From Thalassospira sp. UBA1131 (GTDB lineage Bacteria > Pseudomonadota > Alphaproteobacteria > Rhodospirillales > Thalassospiraceae), in assembly GCF_002311515.1 (NCBI RefSeq), contig NZ_DCAO01000012.1:4327-45672 (forward strand): DNA of 41,346 nt. Direction: 5' to 3'. Positions within the stretch are counted from its first letter, which is position 1, and each line of letters opens with the position of its first letter. Of this stretch, positions 9,119 through 17,955 are shown one piece after another. Under the pieces are notes generated by a model. It saw nothing but the letters and a program-made list of their open reading frames with translations. It did not search any database and was not told the DNA's origin. A program made the position numbers and the translations under genes.

Positions 9119-9595
9119 GATGCCTTCTAGGTTCCCCCTTGAAATCTTGATGAAAGCATCAACCGAAATAGTTAATGAAAGAGTTAACCGACTCCGAAAT
9201 TTTTCAAGGATTCGCATTGTGTTAGAAAGTGCGTCACCTGTTTAGACAATCTTAACCGCTATGCCCGAAAAACCGGAAGATTTTGCCCCTGCTACCGCAT
9301 GGTCACAAATGCGGTTGATACAGCTAGGACTCGGGTATCGGGCCTGCGCGAAACAGCACCAATCGGCACCGGGATATCCACCGATCACCTTTTGGCTGCG
9401 CAGAAACCCGCCAATTGCACGCGTTAACTCACCCCAAACCCCGTGCATTCCCAAATACTTACACCAAAGAGTGGAAAACTGACCATTTGGACAGAAGGTG
9501 CTTTGCCTCTTTTGTGATCGCGTATACAATCTGCCCACAATCTATGCAAAAGGTTGAGTTTCGCATAACGGCAATAAATCCGCAGGGGGACAAAA
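9119..9595. promoter_or_regulatory. Divergent control region of ccrM and the BMP operon, with GANTC sites
   Basis: No convincing gene lies here. Near ccrM there is a GTTAA at 9171-9175 and a GTTAAC at 9183-9188 (two TTAA words eight bases apart; the CtrA consensus spacing is seven). GANTC sites occur at 9190-9194 (GACTC), 9209-9213 (GATTC) and 9328-9332 (GACTC). The side near the BMP gene has an AGGGGGA ribosome site just before 9596 and a GTATAC palindrome at 9522-9527. The region can hold both promoters. Confidence 0.55.
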
Positions 9596-10603
9596 ATGAA
9601 GTCTGGTACTTTCCGCCTATCGCGTCGTGCCATGCTGTCGGCCATCGCTGGCGCAGCCGCCGTCGTATCGTTCGGCTTTGGTGCACCGGCCGAGGCCGCC
9701 GATCCGCTCAAGGTTTCGGCAATCTACACTGTTCCGGTCGAACAGCAGTGGGTATCGCGCATTCACAAGGCGCTTAATGCCGCCGAAGCACGCGGCGACA
9801 TTTCCTATGAGTTTTCCGAAAACGTCGCCAACACCGACTATGAGCGCGTCATGCGCGAATATGCCGAAAACGGTTCCGACCTGATCGTTGGTGAAGTATT
9901 CGGTGTTGAGCGTGCTGCGCGCAAAGTTGCGGCCGACTATCCGGAAACCGCGTTCCTGATGGGGTCAAGCTTTGCACCGGACGGGGAAAACTTCTCGGTC
10001 TTTGATAACTTCATCCACGAGCCGAGCTACCTTGTCGGCATGGCGGCTGGTAAGGCGACCGAAACCAACAAGATCGGCATGGTTGGCGGTTTTGCAATCC
10101 CGGAAGTGAACCGTTTGATGCATGCCTTCATGGCTGGTGCGAAATCGGTCAATCCGGATGTCGAGTTCATGGTGACCTTCATCAACAGCTGGTATGACCC
10201 GCCCAAGGCAAAAGAAGCAGCCTTTGCCATGATCGATAGCGGTGCGGACATAATGTATGCCGAACGCTTTGGCGTTTCCGATGCCGCCAAGGAACGCGGC
10301 ATTCTGGCCGTTGGCAACGTAATCGACACCGCGGCTGATTATCCGGGCACCATTCTGGGTTCCGCACTTTGGCACATGGAAGCCACCATTGACCACGCGA
10401 TCGAGGCGGTCAAAGCCGGTGAATTCAAGGCCGAAGATTACGGCAAGTTCAGCTACATGGAATATGGCGGCGGTTCTGTCGTTCTCGATCCGGCACTGCT
10501 GCCGGACGGCACGGTTGAAGAAGTCGAAGCCAAACAGGCTGAAATCCTTGATGGGTCCTTCACGGTCGACGTAAACGACGAAGAACCGAAATCATCAATG
10601 TAA
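9596..10603 (+). CDS. BMP-family ABC transporter substrate-binding protein
   Basis: 335 residues. A signal peptide with a twin-arginine-like start (LSRRAML) ends near AEA-ADP (about residue 34), and there is no lipobox cysteine. The mature part fits the Bmp/Med family: an N-terminal strand KVSAIYTVPVEQQWVSR, then VGEVFGVERAARKVAADYP, GSSFAPDGENFSVFDN and EPSYLVGMAAG. Members deliver nucleosides or related purine/pyrimidine compounds to ABC importers in the periplasm. It heads an operon with a double ATPase, two permeases and a CodA-like deaminase, so a nucleobase or nucleoside ligand is the best guess. A hairpin follows the gene and probably makes it more abundant than the membrane subunits, as is usual for binding proteins. 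Confidence 0.9.
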   Translation: MKSGTFRLSRRAMLSAIAGAAAVVSFGFGAPAEAADPLKVSAIYTVPVEQQWVSRIHKALNAAEARGDISYEFSENVANTDYERVMREYAENGSDLIVGEVFGVERAARKVAADYPETAFLMGSSFAPDGENFSVFDNFIHEPSYLVGMAAGKATETNKIGMVGGFAIPEVNRLMHAFMAGAKSVNPDVEFMVTFINSWYDPPKAKEAAFAMIDSGADIMYAERFGVSDAAKERGILAVGNVIDTAADYPGTILGSALWHMEATIDHAIEAVKAGEFKAEDYGKFSYMEYGGGSVVLDPALLPDGTVEEVEAKQAEILDGSFTVDVNDEEPKSSM

Positions 10604-10621
10604 GATTTCGCTGAAATCACT

Positions 10622-10654
10622 GGGCAGTTCGGTTAAACAATCGAACTGCCCTTT
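10622..10654 (+). terminator. Intra-operon hairpin, partial terminator
   Basis: GGGCAGTTCG (10622-10631) pairs perfectly with CGAACTGCCC (10642-10651), followed by TTTGTCATTT. It sits between the binding-protein gene and the ATPase gene. The short T-run suggests partial read-through or 3'-end protection of the upstream message. Confidence 0.7.
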
Positions 10655-10734
10655 GTCATTTACGACATGATACCCACCACAAAGCCGCCCACTGCCCCAC
10701 AGCGTGACGCATAAAAACAAAACGGATTACCCGA

Positions 10735-12351
10735 ATGTCATCTGCTGCGCACACATCCTCTGAAACGTCGCAAGACCTGCTGCTGTCGCTGGCAGGTGTC
10801 ACCAAAAGATTTGGCCAACTCGTTGCCAATAACGCCATCGACCTGACCGTTCACAAGGGCGAAATCGTCGCCCTGCTTGGTGAAAACGGTGCAGGTAAAA
10901 CCACATTAATGAACATCCTGTTCGGTCACTATGTCGCAGACGAGGGCACCGTTACGGTTGCTGGTCGCGATGGTAACCTTGAGCAGCTTGAACCGGGCGC
11001 TCCGCAGGCAGCCCTTGATGCCGGGATCGGCATGGTTCACCAGCATTTCACGTTGGCCGAAAACCTGACCGGGCTTGATAACATCGTCCTTGGCACCGAA
11101 CCGATTTTCAGGCTCCGTCGTGATCGCAGCAGCGCACGCGCAAAGCTTGCTGAACTGATGGCCGGATCCGGACTTAACGTCGATCTGGATCAGCCAGTGC
11201 ACAAACTGACTGTTGGCGAAAAGCAGCGCGTGGAAATCCTCAAGGCGCTTTATCGCAATGCACGGCTTCTGGTTCTTGATGAACCCACCGCCGTTCTGAC
11301 ACCGCAGGAAGCCGACAGCCTGTTTGCCATTCTGCGCAAACTTGCCGCAACCGGCCTTGCGGTGATCATCATCGCCCACAAGCTGGCTGAAGTTCTTGCC
11401 GTATCGCACCGGATTGCGGTGCTGCGCGGCGGTGCAAAGGTTGGCGAAATGAAAACCAGCGATGCGAACCACAAATCCATCGCCGAACTGATGGTCGGTC
11501 GCGAAGTTCCCGCCAGCCGCCGTACAGCGCGCACGCCCGGAAAGCCCGTCATCACCCTTGCCGATGTCACCATTGATCGCGGGGATTCCCGTCGGTCCCT
11601 GCATGGGGTGAATGTCACCGCCCGCGAAGGTGAAATTCTTGGCATTGCCGGGGTATCGGGCAATGGACAGGCGGCGCTGGCGCAATTGATCGCCGGGCTT
11701 GATAAACCCGATAGCGGCACAGTCGAAATATTTGGCGAAAAAGTCACCAAGTTTGACGCCCACACCTTCGCGCAGAACGGCATCGCACGCATCCCAGAAG
11801 ACCGCCATCACGATGGCATGGTCGGATCAATGACGGTGGCCGAAAACATCGCGATTGAGGATGTCCGAAGCGCGGAATACCAGAAACTCGGTTTCCTTGA
11901 TTTTGAAGCCATCCGCAAACGTGCTGAACATGCGATTGCCGATTATGATGTGCGCTGCCCGGGTCCCGATGCCCCGGCGCGCCTTTTGTCAGGTGGTAAC
12001 ATACAGAAACTGATCCTGGCGCGTGTTCTGGAAAAGTCGCCCAAGCTGATCCTTGCCAATCAGCCATCACGTGGCCTTGATGTCGGCGCGCAATCCGAAG
12101 TCCATCGTCGCTTGCTGGAAGCCCGCCAGGGCGGGGCCGCCGTGATCCTGATTTCCGAAGACCTTGATGAACTTTTGACCATTTCCGATCAGATCGCGGT
12201 GATCCATGCCGGGCACATAACGCCTGCCATGCCAACCGACAGCATTGATCGGTCCGAACTTGGCCTGATGATGGCCGGACAAAAAGCCGCCCCGCATGCC
12301 CCCGATGCCCCTCCTGCCACGACGACCACCAATCCGGGAGAAACGGCATGA
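10735..12351 (+). CDS. ABC transporter ATP-binding protein, two fused ATPase domains (nucleoside type)
   Basis: 538 residues with two ABC domains in one chain, as in sugar and BMP-type nucleoside importers (YufO/RbsA-like). Domain 1 is canonical: Walker A GENGAGKTT (about 50-58), signature LTVGEKQRVEILKAL and Walker B LLVLDEPTAVLTP. Domain 2 is degenerate in the usual way for this family: the P-loop region reads GVSGNGQAAL and lacks GKS/T, the signature is LLSGGNIQK, and Walker B reads LILANQPSRGLD, with Asn and Gln where Asp and Glu are normal. One active site therefore probably drives transport. Its stop overlaps the start of the next permease (ATGA at 12348-12351), so the two are translationally coupled. 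Confidence 0.95.
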   Translation: MSSAAHTSSETSQDLLLSLAGVTKRFGQLVANNAIDLTVHKGEIVALLGENGAGKTTLMNILFGHYVADEGTVTVAGRDGNLEQLEPGAPQAALDAGIGMVHQHFTLAENLTGLDNIVLGTEPIFRLRRDRSSARAKLAELMAGSGLNVDLDQPVHKLTVGEKQRVEILKALYRNARLLVLDEPTAVLTPQEADSLFAILRKLAATGLAVIIIAHKLAEVLAVSHRIAVLRGGAKVGEMKTSDANHKSIAELMVGREVPASRRTARTPGKPVITLADVTIDRGDSRRSLHGVNVTAREGEILGIAGVSGNGQAALAQLIAGLDKPDSGTVEIFGEKVTKFDAHTFAQNGIARIPEDRHHDGMVGSMTVAENIAIEDVRSAEYQKLGFLDFEAIRKRAEHAIADYDVRCPGPDAPARLLSGGNIQKLILARVLEKSPKLILANQPSRGLDVGAQSEVHRRLLEARQGGAAVILISEDLDELLTISDQIAVIHAGHITPAMPTDSIDRSELGLMMAGQKAAPHAPDAPPATTTTNPGETA

Positions 12352-13418
12352 TCCGCTTTGAACCCCGCAGCAATCCCGGCCCGCTTCTTGTTTATGGCGT
12401 GCCGGTTCTGGCTGCGACGATTGCCATACTTCTAGCCGCCATTCCACTTGCCCTTGCCGGTGCGCCGATCGTTGAGGCCTATGGGCTTATGATCAGTGGT
12501 GCCTTTGGCTCCGTCTTCTCGACCTCGGAAATGCTCACCCGTGCAACGCCGCTGATCCTGACCGGGCTTGCGGCGGCCATCGCATTCCGGGCCAAGCTTT
12601 GGAACATTGGCGCCGAAGGCCAGCTTTACATGGGGGCCATGGCCGCCGTTGCCGTCGGTTCGGGGGTGATTGACGGGCCAAGCTGGGTAATGATCCCGGT
12701 CGTGATTATTGCTGGCATGGCTGTTGGTGCGCTGATGCTAATTGGTCCGACGCTTTTGAAGACCCGCCTTGGTGTCGATGAAGTGGTCACCACCCTTCTT
12801 TTGAACTTTATCGTGTTGCTGTTCGTGCAGATGATGCTTGAAGGGGCGCTGAAAGACCCGATGTCGATGGGCTGGCCACAGTCCGAACCGATCATTGATA
12901 GTGCGGCATTCCCGGCCCTTCTGGAACGCATGCGGGTGCATATCGGGCTTCTCATCGCACTGGTTTCGGCCGTCGCACTGGCGATTTTCGTCAAACGCAC
13001 GGTCTGGGGTTTTGAAATTCGTGCCGTTGGGGAAAATGCCGCTGCTGCCAGATTTTCGGGCATTTCGGTGACCAAAACCATGATCCTTGTTGCCGCCCTG
13101 TCGGGTGGTTTGGCGGGGCTTGCCGGGGTATCGGAAGTGGCCGGAACGCGTGGCTATCTGGCAACTGACCTTTCGCCCGGATATGGCTATGCCGGGATCG
13201 TGGTGGCCATGCTCGCACGCCTTTCACCGATTGGCGTCATTGCATCGGCGTTGTTTGTTGCATCGGTCTTTGTCGGTGCAGATTCCATGAGCCGCGCGAT
13301 TGGCGTTTCAAGCTATCTGGCCGATCTGATCGTTGCCATGGCGTTGCTGTGCGTTTTGATCGGCGGGTTCCTGACCCGGTTTAGGGTTCACTTTGATCGC
13401 AAATCGGCGCAGGGCTGA
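12348..13418 (+). CDS. ABC transporter permease, BMP/nucleoside type
   Basis: 356 residues, strongly hydrophobic, with about 8-10 predicted membrane segments. The family motif region is RAKLWNIGAEGQLYMGAMAA, followed by LGVDEVVTTLLLNFI and GFEIRAVGENAAAARFSGI, typical of BPD_transp_2 permeases of BMP-dependent importers. It pairs with the next gene to form the membrane channel. The gene overlaps the upstream ATPase gene by four bases and is followed after 11 bases by the second permease. Confidence 0.93.
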   Translation: MIRFEPRSNPGPLLVYGVPVLAATIAILLAAIPLALAGAPIVEAYGLMISGAFGSVFSTSEMLTRATPLILTGLAAAIAFRAKLWNIGAEGQLYMGAMAAVAVGSGVIDGPSWVMIPVVIIAGMAVGALMLIGPTLLKTRLGVDEVVTTLLLNFIVLLFVQMMLEGALKDPMSMGWPQSEPIIDSAAFPALLERMRVHIGLLIALVSAVALAIFVKRTVWGFEIRAVGENAAAARFSGISVTKTMILVAALSGGLAGLAGVSEVAGTRGYLATDLSPGYGYAGIVVAMLARLSPIGVIASALFVASVFVGADSMSRAIGVSSYLADLIVAMALLCVLIGGFLTRFRVHFDRKSAQG

Positions 13419-13429
13419 GGGGAAAGACC

Positions 13430-14371
13430 ATGGAAATCATTGATATTCTTCTTGCCGCCAGCTTCTGGGAAGCCGCCATTCGCATTGCGACCCCGCTGAT
13501 CTTTGGCGTGTTGGGCGCATTGATTTGCGAACGCGCCGGTGTGCTTAACCTCGGGATCGAGGGCATCTTTACCGCCGGTGCCATGGCCGGCTGGATGGCC
13601 GTGTGGCTGGGTGCCGGGCTTTGGGGTGGTGTGCTGGTTGCCGCCCTTGCCGGGGGCTTCTTTGGCCTGATCCATGCGATCCTGACCGTGCCGCTGGGGC
13701 TCAGCCAGCATGTGTCGGGCATCGGGGTGACGTTGCTTGCCACCAGCCTGTCATATTTCACCTATCGCACCGCATTGCCCGATGTTTCGTCCCCGCCGCG
13801 GATCGAACCGTTCCGTCCGCTTGATATCCCGTTTCTTTCAGACCTGCCCTTCATCGGTCAGGCGCTGTTTTCGCAAACGGCCATGACAATGCTCGCCCTT
13901 GTTCTGGTGTTTGTCACCGGCTGGGTTTTGTATCGCACACCGCTTGGTCTTGCGATCCGTGCGGTTGGCGACAACCCGTCCTCGGTCGAGGCACAGGGAC
14001 TTTCGGTTTATGGCCTTCGCATTGGGGCGGTCGTTGTCGGTTCATCGCTGATGGCATTGGGCGGGGCGTTTCTGACCATGTCGGCCTTTGATGCGTTCTT
14101 CTTCGGCATGATCAATGGCCGTGGCTGGGTCTGTATTGCGCTGACCGTGTTTGCCAGCTGGCGACCGGGTAAGGCACTGATAGGGGCGTTACTGTTTGGC
14201 GCGTTTGATGCGTTTCAGGTCCGCCTGCAGACCGAGGTCGGCGCATTCCTGCCATCGCAGGTCTTCCTGATGATGCCCTATATCCTGTCGATCATTGCGC
14301 TTATTGTTGTCGCCCGCAAAGCCGATTACCCCAAGGCGCTTCTTGTGCCATGGTTCAAGGGACAACGTTAA
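13430..14371 (+). CDS. ABC transporter permease, BMP/nucleoside type, second subunit
   Basis: 313 residues and mostly membrane-spanning. It contains ERAGVLNLGIEGIFTAGAMA, the hallmark of the shorter permease of this importer class, and GLAIRAVGDNPSSVEAQG, the cytoplasmic coupling segment that contacts the ATPase. The start at 13430 has a GAGGGGAAAG ribosome site. It completes the binding protein / ATPase / two-permease set and is followed by the deaminase gene after 48 bases. Confidence 0.93.
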   Translation: MEIIDILLAASFWEAAIRIATPLIFGVLGALICERAGVLNLGIEGIFTAGAMAGWMAVWLGAGLWGGVLVAALAGGFFGLIHAILTVPLGLSQHVSGIGVTLLATSLSYFTYRTALPDVSSPPRIEPFRPLDIPFLSDLPFIGQALFSQTAMTMLALVLVFVTGWVLYRTPLGLAIRAVGDNPSSVEAQGLSVYGLRIGAVVVGSSLMALGGAFLTMSAFDAFFFGMINGRGWVCIALTVFASWRPGKALIGALLFGAFDAFQVRLQTEVGAFLPSQVFLMMPYILSIIALIVVARKADYPKALLVPWFKGQR

Positions 14372-14419
14372 GCACTGCACCCCAACTATGACTGCCACCA
14401 CCAGACCAAGGATGACATC

Positions 14420-15709
14420 ATGCAACCCGATCTGATCCTGAAAAACGCCAATATCGCCAATGGCCCAACCGGTGTGGATATCGCGTGTCAGAACGGCAAG
14501 ATCATCGAGATTGCCGAACATATCGATGTGCCCTCGGTCGAGGTGCTTGATTGTGGTGGCATGCTGGTCAGCCCCCCCTTTGTCGACAGCCATTTCCACA
14601 TGGATGCGACACTGTCACTGGGTCTGCCGCGCATGAATGAGTCGGGCACGTTGCTTGAAGGCATCGCGTTGTGGGGGGAGCTTAAACCGCTTCTGACCCC
14701 CGAAGCGGTGATTGAGCGCGCACTTAAATATTGCGATCTGGCCGTATCAAAGGGCCTGCTTGCAATCCGCACCCATGTCGATGTTTGCGATGATCGATTG
14801 CTGGCGGTTGATGCGTTGCTGGAAGTCAAGAAACAGGTCGCACCCTATATCGATCTGCAACTGGTGGCCTTCCCGCAGGATGGTTATTTGCGCAGCCCGA
14901 CCGCCAAGGAAAACACCATCCGTGCGCTGGACAAGGGTGTCGATGTTGTGGGCGGCATTCCGCATTTCGAACGCACCATGGCCGATGGTGCACAAAGCAT
15001 CAAAGAACTTTGCGAAATGGCGGCGGACCGTGGGCTTATGGTCGATATGCATTGCGATGAATCTGATGATCCGCTGTCGCGTCACATCGAAATGCTGACC
15101 TATGAAACCCAACGTTTCGGGCTTCAGAGCCGGGTGGCTGGCTCGCACCTGACATCCATGCACTCCATGGATAATTATTACGTTTCAAAGCTGATCGCCC
15201 TGATGGCAGAGGCGAAAGTTTCCGCCATTGCCAACCCGCTGATCAACATCACCCTTCAGGGCCGTCATGACACCTATCCCAAGCGTCGCGGCATGACACG
15301 CGTGCCGGAATTGCGCAAGGCCGGGCTCACTGTTGCATTCGGTCATGATTGCGTGATGGATCCCTGGTATTCGATGGGTTCTGGCGACATGCTTGAGGTT
15401 GCATCCATGGGGCTGCATGTCGCCCAGATGACGTCGCGCGATGATATCCGCGCGTGTTTTGATGCGGTCACCACAGAACCCGCCAAGATCATGGGCCTTG
15501 AAGGTTATGGGATTGAAGTCGGCAACAATGCCGATTTCGTCATCCTGCAGGCCCGCGACACCATCGAGGCCATCCGCATGCGCGCCAACCGCCTGTTCGT
15601 TATTCGCCGGGGCAAGATCATCGCCGAAACACCGATGGCCCAAACACGCCTGCATCTGGCAGACCGCCCGGATCATGTACGCGAACACGAATACGCGCCG
15701 GGACAATGA
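14420..15709 (+). CDS. codA: CodA-like cytosine deaminase (amidohydrolase family)
   Basis: 429 residues, nearly the length of E. coli CodA and aligning with few gaps from memory (for example RTHVDV, DLQLVAFPQ, DTYPKRRGMTRV). It should hydrolyse cytosine, or a close analogue, to uracil and ammonia in the cytosol. All metal and catalytic residues are present: H58 and H60 (DSHFHMD), H211 and E214 (MHCDESDD), H243 (GSHLTSMHS) and D310 (FGHDC). The residue after the metal-binding Asp, Asp314 in E. coli and known to affect substrate choice, is Cys here (C311). AAGGA lies seven bases before the ATG. It is the last clear gene of the BMP importer operon, so import and deamination are linked. Confidence 0.85.
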   Translation: MQPDLILKNANIANGPTGVDIACQNGKIIEIAEHIDVPSVEVLDCGGMLVSPPFVDSHFHMDATLSLGLPRMNESGTLLEGIALWGELKPLLTPEAVIERALKYCDLAVSKGLLAIRTHVDVCDDRLLAVDALLEVKKQVAPYIDLQLVAFPQDGYLRSPTAKENTIRALDKGVDVVGGIPHFERTMADGAQSIKELCEMAADRGLMVDMHCDESDDPLSRHIEMLTYETQRFGLQSRVAGSHLTSMHSMDNYYVSKLIALMAEAKVSAIANPLINITLQGRHDTYPKRRGMTRVPELRKAGLTVAFGHDCVMDPWYSMGSGDMLEVASMGLHVAQMTSRDDIRACFDAVTTEPAKIMGLEGYGIEVGNNADFVILQARDTIEAIRMRANRLFVIRRGKIIAETPMAQTRLHLADRPDHVREHEYAPGQ

Positions 15710-15787
15710 AATATGACGCATGATCAAGTGATCTGATTGCTTTTTGCAGTCGGATAAAAGACACCGCCAACCAGAACGGACGTCCCG

Positions 15788-16393
15788 ATGTTTTACGAGC
15801 CCGGAAAAACCGCCCACAATCTTCCACATGATCCGTTCAAGGCCTGTGTGGCGCCGCGTCCGATTGGCTGGGTATCGACACTCGATAAAGAAGGCCGGGC
15901 CAACCTTGCGCCTTATTCATTTTTCAATGCGGTGCATGGCAATCCGCCGATGGTGATGTTTTCGTCGGGCGGGTCGGTCGACAGTTTGCGCAATGCGCGC
16001 GATACTGGCGAGTTTGTTGTTGGCGTTGCGCCGAAGGCGATGCTGAAAGAACTTAATTTTTCCTCGGCCCCGTTGCCGCCGGGCGAAGATGAGTTTGAAT
16101 ATGCCGGGCTGGAAAAGCTGCCGGCAAAATGCGTCAAACCGCATTTGATCAAGGGTGTGCCGATCCATATGGAATGCGAAGTGTTCCAGATTGTCGATCT
16201 GCCAAGCGCCAATCCGGATCGCCCGTGTGCGATGGTGATCGGAACCGTCGTTGGCCTGCATATTGATGATGACATCATTCGCGATGGCATGGTTGATATC
16301 ACACTGTTTGAACCGCTTGCGCGGCTTGGCTATCAGGAATATGCCAGCGTTTCGGAAACCTTCACGGTCCGGCGCGAGGATTTCTGGAAGTAG
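15788..16393 (+). CDS. Flavin reductase-like FMN-binding protein
   Basis: 201 residues with an FMN-binding split-barrel fold (flavin reductase-like domain). Motifs are CVAPRPIGWVSTLDKEGRAN (20-39), LAPYSFFNAVHGNPPMV and RNARDTGEFVVGV; the SxxT/D-type loop near the start of the barrel and the N-rich loop usually bind flavin phosphate. It probably handles FMN in the cytosol, perhaps as an NAD(P)H:flavin reductase for an oxygenase not seen here. It lies 78 bases after codA on the same strand. That spacing is compatible with co-transcription but does not prove it, and it resembles the YwrF-like branch more than RutF. Confidence 0.85.
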   Translation: MFYEPGKTAHNLPHDPFKACVAPRPIGWVSTLDKEGRANLAPYSFFNAVHGNPPMVMFSSGGSVDSLRNARDTGEFVVGVAPKAMLKELNFSSAPLPPGEDEFEYAGLEKLPAKCVKPHLIKGVPIHMECEVFQIVDLPSANPDRPCAMVIGTVVGLHIDDDIIRDGMVDITLFEPLARLGYQEYASVSETFTVRREDFWK

Positions 16394-16559
16394 TACATTC
16401 CAAACTTGGCCAAACATCTGATTTGTTTCATCAAAGCGACGCTCAAGTGCAAACAAACTGTCACACAGAACCCTTAATGTGAACAGGAACACAGTTCGCC
16501 CGAACATTGCGGGCTTGAGCTTAAGTGTTTTTGTGAAATTTTTCGGGGAATTCCCAGTG

Positions 16560-17861
16560 ATGAAACGGACGTTTGCAGCCGGTCTTTTCGGTGTTACCGC
16601 CATGTTGATGGCGGGTTCTGCCATGGCAGGCGAAGCCAAGGTTTTTGAAACCAAAAGCGCGATCAACAACCTTTCAACCGTCACGGTTAACGGCGGCAAG
16701 GCACGCGCGCTTACCGTCGGCTTTGGTTCCGGCGCATACCGCCGCCCAGGCGATCCGGCCAACATGTTCTATGCCGTTTCTGACCGTGGCCCGAACTTTG
16801 TCTGTGGCGATGTTGAAGCCGTCCTTGGTGTTTCTGCCGATCAGGTTTGCAAGGGCCAGAAAGTCCGCGTTTATCCGACCCCAGATTATTCGCCCTCGAT
16901 CTACACCATCTTCCTGAATGATGATGGCAGCTTTGACGTCAAGGACGTCATTACGCTGAAAGATCAAAATGGTGTGCCGTTGACCGGCCTGACCAACAAG
17001 TTGACAGTGGCGAAAACCGAAAAGCCGGTCGATGCCAATGGCAATCCGCTTGAACAGTCGGTGTCCTCGATCGATGCCGAAGGCATTATTCGTTTATCTG
17101 ACGGGTCCTACTGGATTGGTGAAGAAAACGGCCCGTCGATACTGCATGCGTCGGCGGACGGCACCGTTATCGAACGCATCGTTCCGGCTGGTTCGGAAAA
17201 GGATTTCGAAGGTTCGGCTTATAAAGTCACCGGTGGCCTTCCGGCCATTCTGGTCAAACGTCAGACCAACCGCGGCATTGAATCCATGGCGATATCGCCA
17301 GACGAAGCCAAGCTTTACTTCATGGTTCAGAACCCGCTGGCCAACCCGAATGCCGATGCCTACAAGGCGGCCAAGAACACCCGCCTGTTCGTTTATGATC
17401 GCGCAGTGTCCAAACTGAGCGGTGAATATATCTATCAGCTGGATGATCCACAGAGCTTCCGCAACGATCCGTCCAAGAAACAGAACGCACCGCGTATTTC
17501 CGAGGTCCTGGCCCTTGGCAATGACCGTCTTCTGGTGCTTGAACGCACTGACAAGACCACGAAGCTGCATGAAGTCAAACTTAAAGGGGCGACCAATATC
17601 CTTGCCACCCGCTGGGATGACATGTCGACCAGCCCGACTTTGGAACAGCAAAACGATCTTGGCAGCATCAATCTCACCCCGGTTTCGAAGACACTTCGTT
17701 TTGACAGCGCGGACTACCCGGAAGCCCCGAACAAGCTTGAAGGCCTTGCCATCATGGGCGACGGTGCACTTGCGATGATCAACGACAATGACTTTGGCAT
17801 CAAGGGCGATCCGACCAAGGTTATCCTGATCGACGGTCTGGTTCAGGCTGACAAATTCTGA
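16560..17861 (+). CDS. Secreted phytase-like (esterase-like) beta-propeller protein
   Basis: 433 residues from the ATG at 16560. This start gives a clean signal peptide (MKRTFAAGLFGVTAMLMAG, cleavage near AMA-GEA) with GGGGA upstream; the longer open frame from 16479 adds 27 residues that would hide the signal. The mature part matches the phytase-like/esterase-like family: GSGAYRRPGDPANMFYAVSD (GSGAYR near 50), SSIDAEGIIRLSDGSYWIGE, GIESMAISPDEAKLYFMVQN and a C-terminal KLEGLAIMGDGALAMINDND. Known relatives are often annotated as phosphatase or phytase without biochemical proof. Two cysteines (in NFVCGDVEAV and ADQVCKGQ) could form a disulfide. It probably works in the periplasm, stands alone, and ends at a strong terminator. 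Confidence 0.85.
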   Translation: MKRTFAAGLFGVTAMLMAGSAMAGEAKVFETKSAINNLSTVTVNGGKARALTVGFGSGAYRRPGDPANMFYAVSDRGPNFVCGDVEAVLGVSADQVCKGQKVRVYPTPDYSPSIYTIFLNDDGSFDVKDVITLKDQNGVPLTGLTNKLTVAKTEKPVDANGNPLEQSVSSIDAEGIIRLSDGSYWIGEENGPSILHASADGTVIERIVPAGSEKDFEGSAYKVTGGLPAILVKRQTNRGIESMAISPDEAKLYFMVQNPLANPNADAYKAAKNTRLFVYDRAVSKLSGEYIYQLDDPQSFRNDPSKKQNAPRISEVLALGNDRLLVLERTDKTTKLHEVKLKGATNILATRWDDMSTSPTLEQQNDLGSINLTPVSKTLRFDSADYPEAPNKLEGLAIMGDGALAMINDNDFGIKGDPTKVILIDGLVQADKF

Positions 17862-17890
17862 TCTGTCGTCTTACTTCTCGACAATCACGG

Positions 17891-17928
17891 GCGGGAAAGC
17901 TGTCATGCAGCTTTCCCGCTTTTTTATT
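17891..17928 (+). terminator. Intrinsic terminator after the phytase-like gene
   Basis: GCGGGAAAGCTG (17891-17902) pairs with CAGCTTTCCCGC (17908-17919) around a 5-base loop, followed by TTTTTTATT. The stem is perfect. Confidence 0.95.
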
Positions 17929-17955
17929 GGGTCAAAACGGCGTAAAAGCAGGCCC

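Noticed and set aside
9522..9527. GTATAC as a GntR-type operator before the BMP operon
   Set aside because: Only the 6-bp core is symmetric; the flanks do not extend the palindrome and no GntR gene is in the window.
9242..9538. 98-codon minus-strand and 73-codon plus-strand frames between ccrM and the BMP gene
   Set aside because: No ribosome site, odd composition (many Cys, Trp, Arg), and they overlap each other; better read as control DNA.
16458..16480. CTGTCAC as a Pho box before the phytase-like gene
   Set aside because: Only one half-site is present; no second CTGTCAT-like copy follows at the expected spacing.
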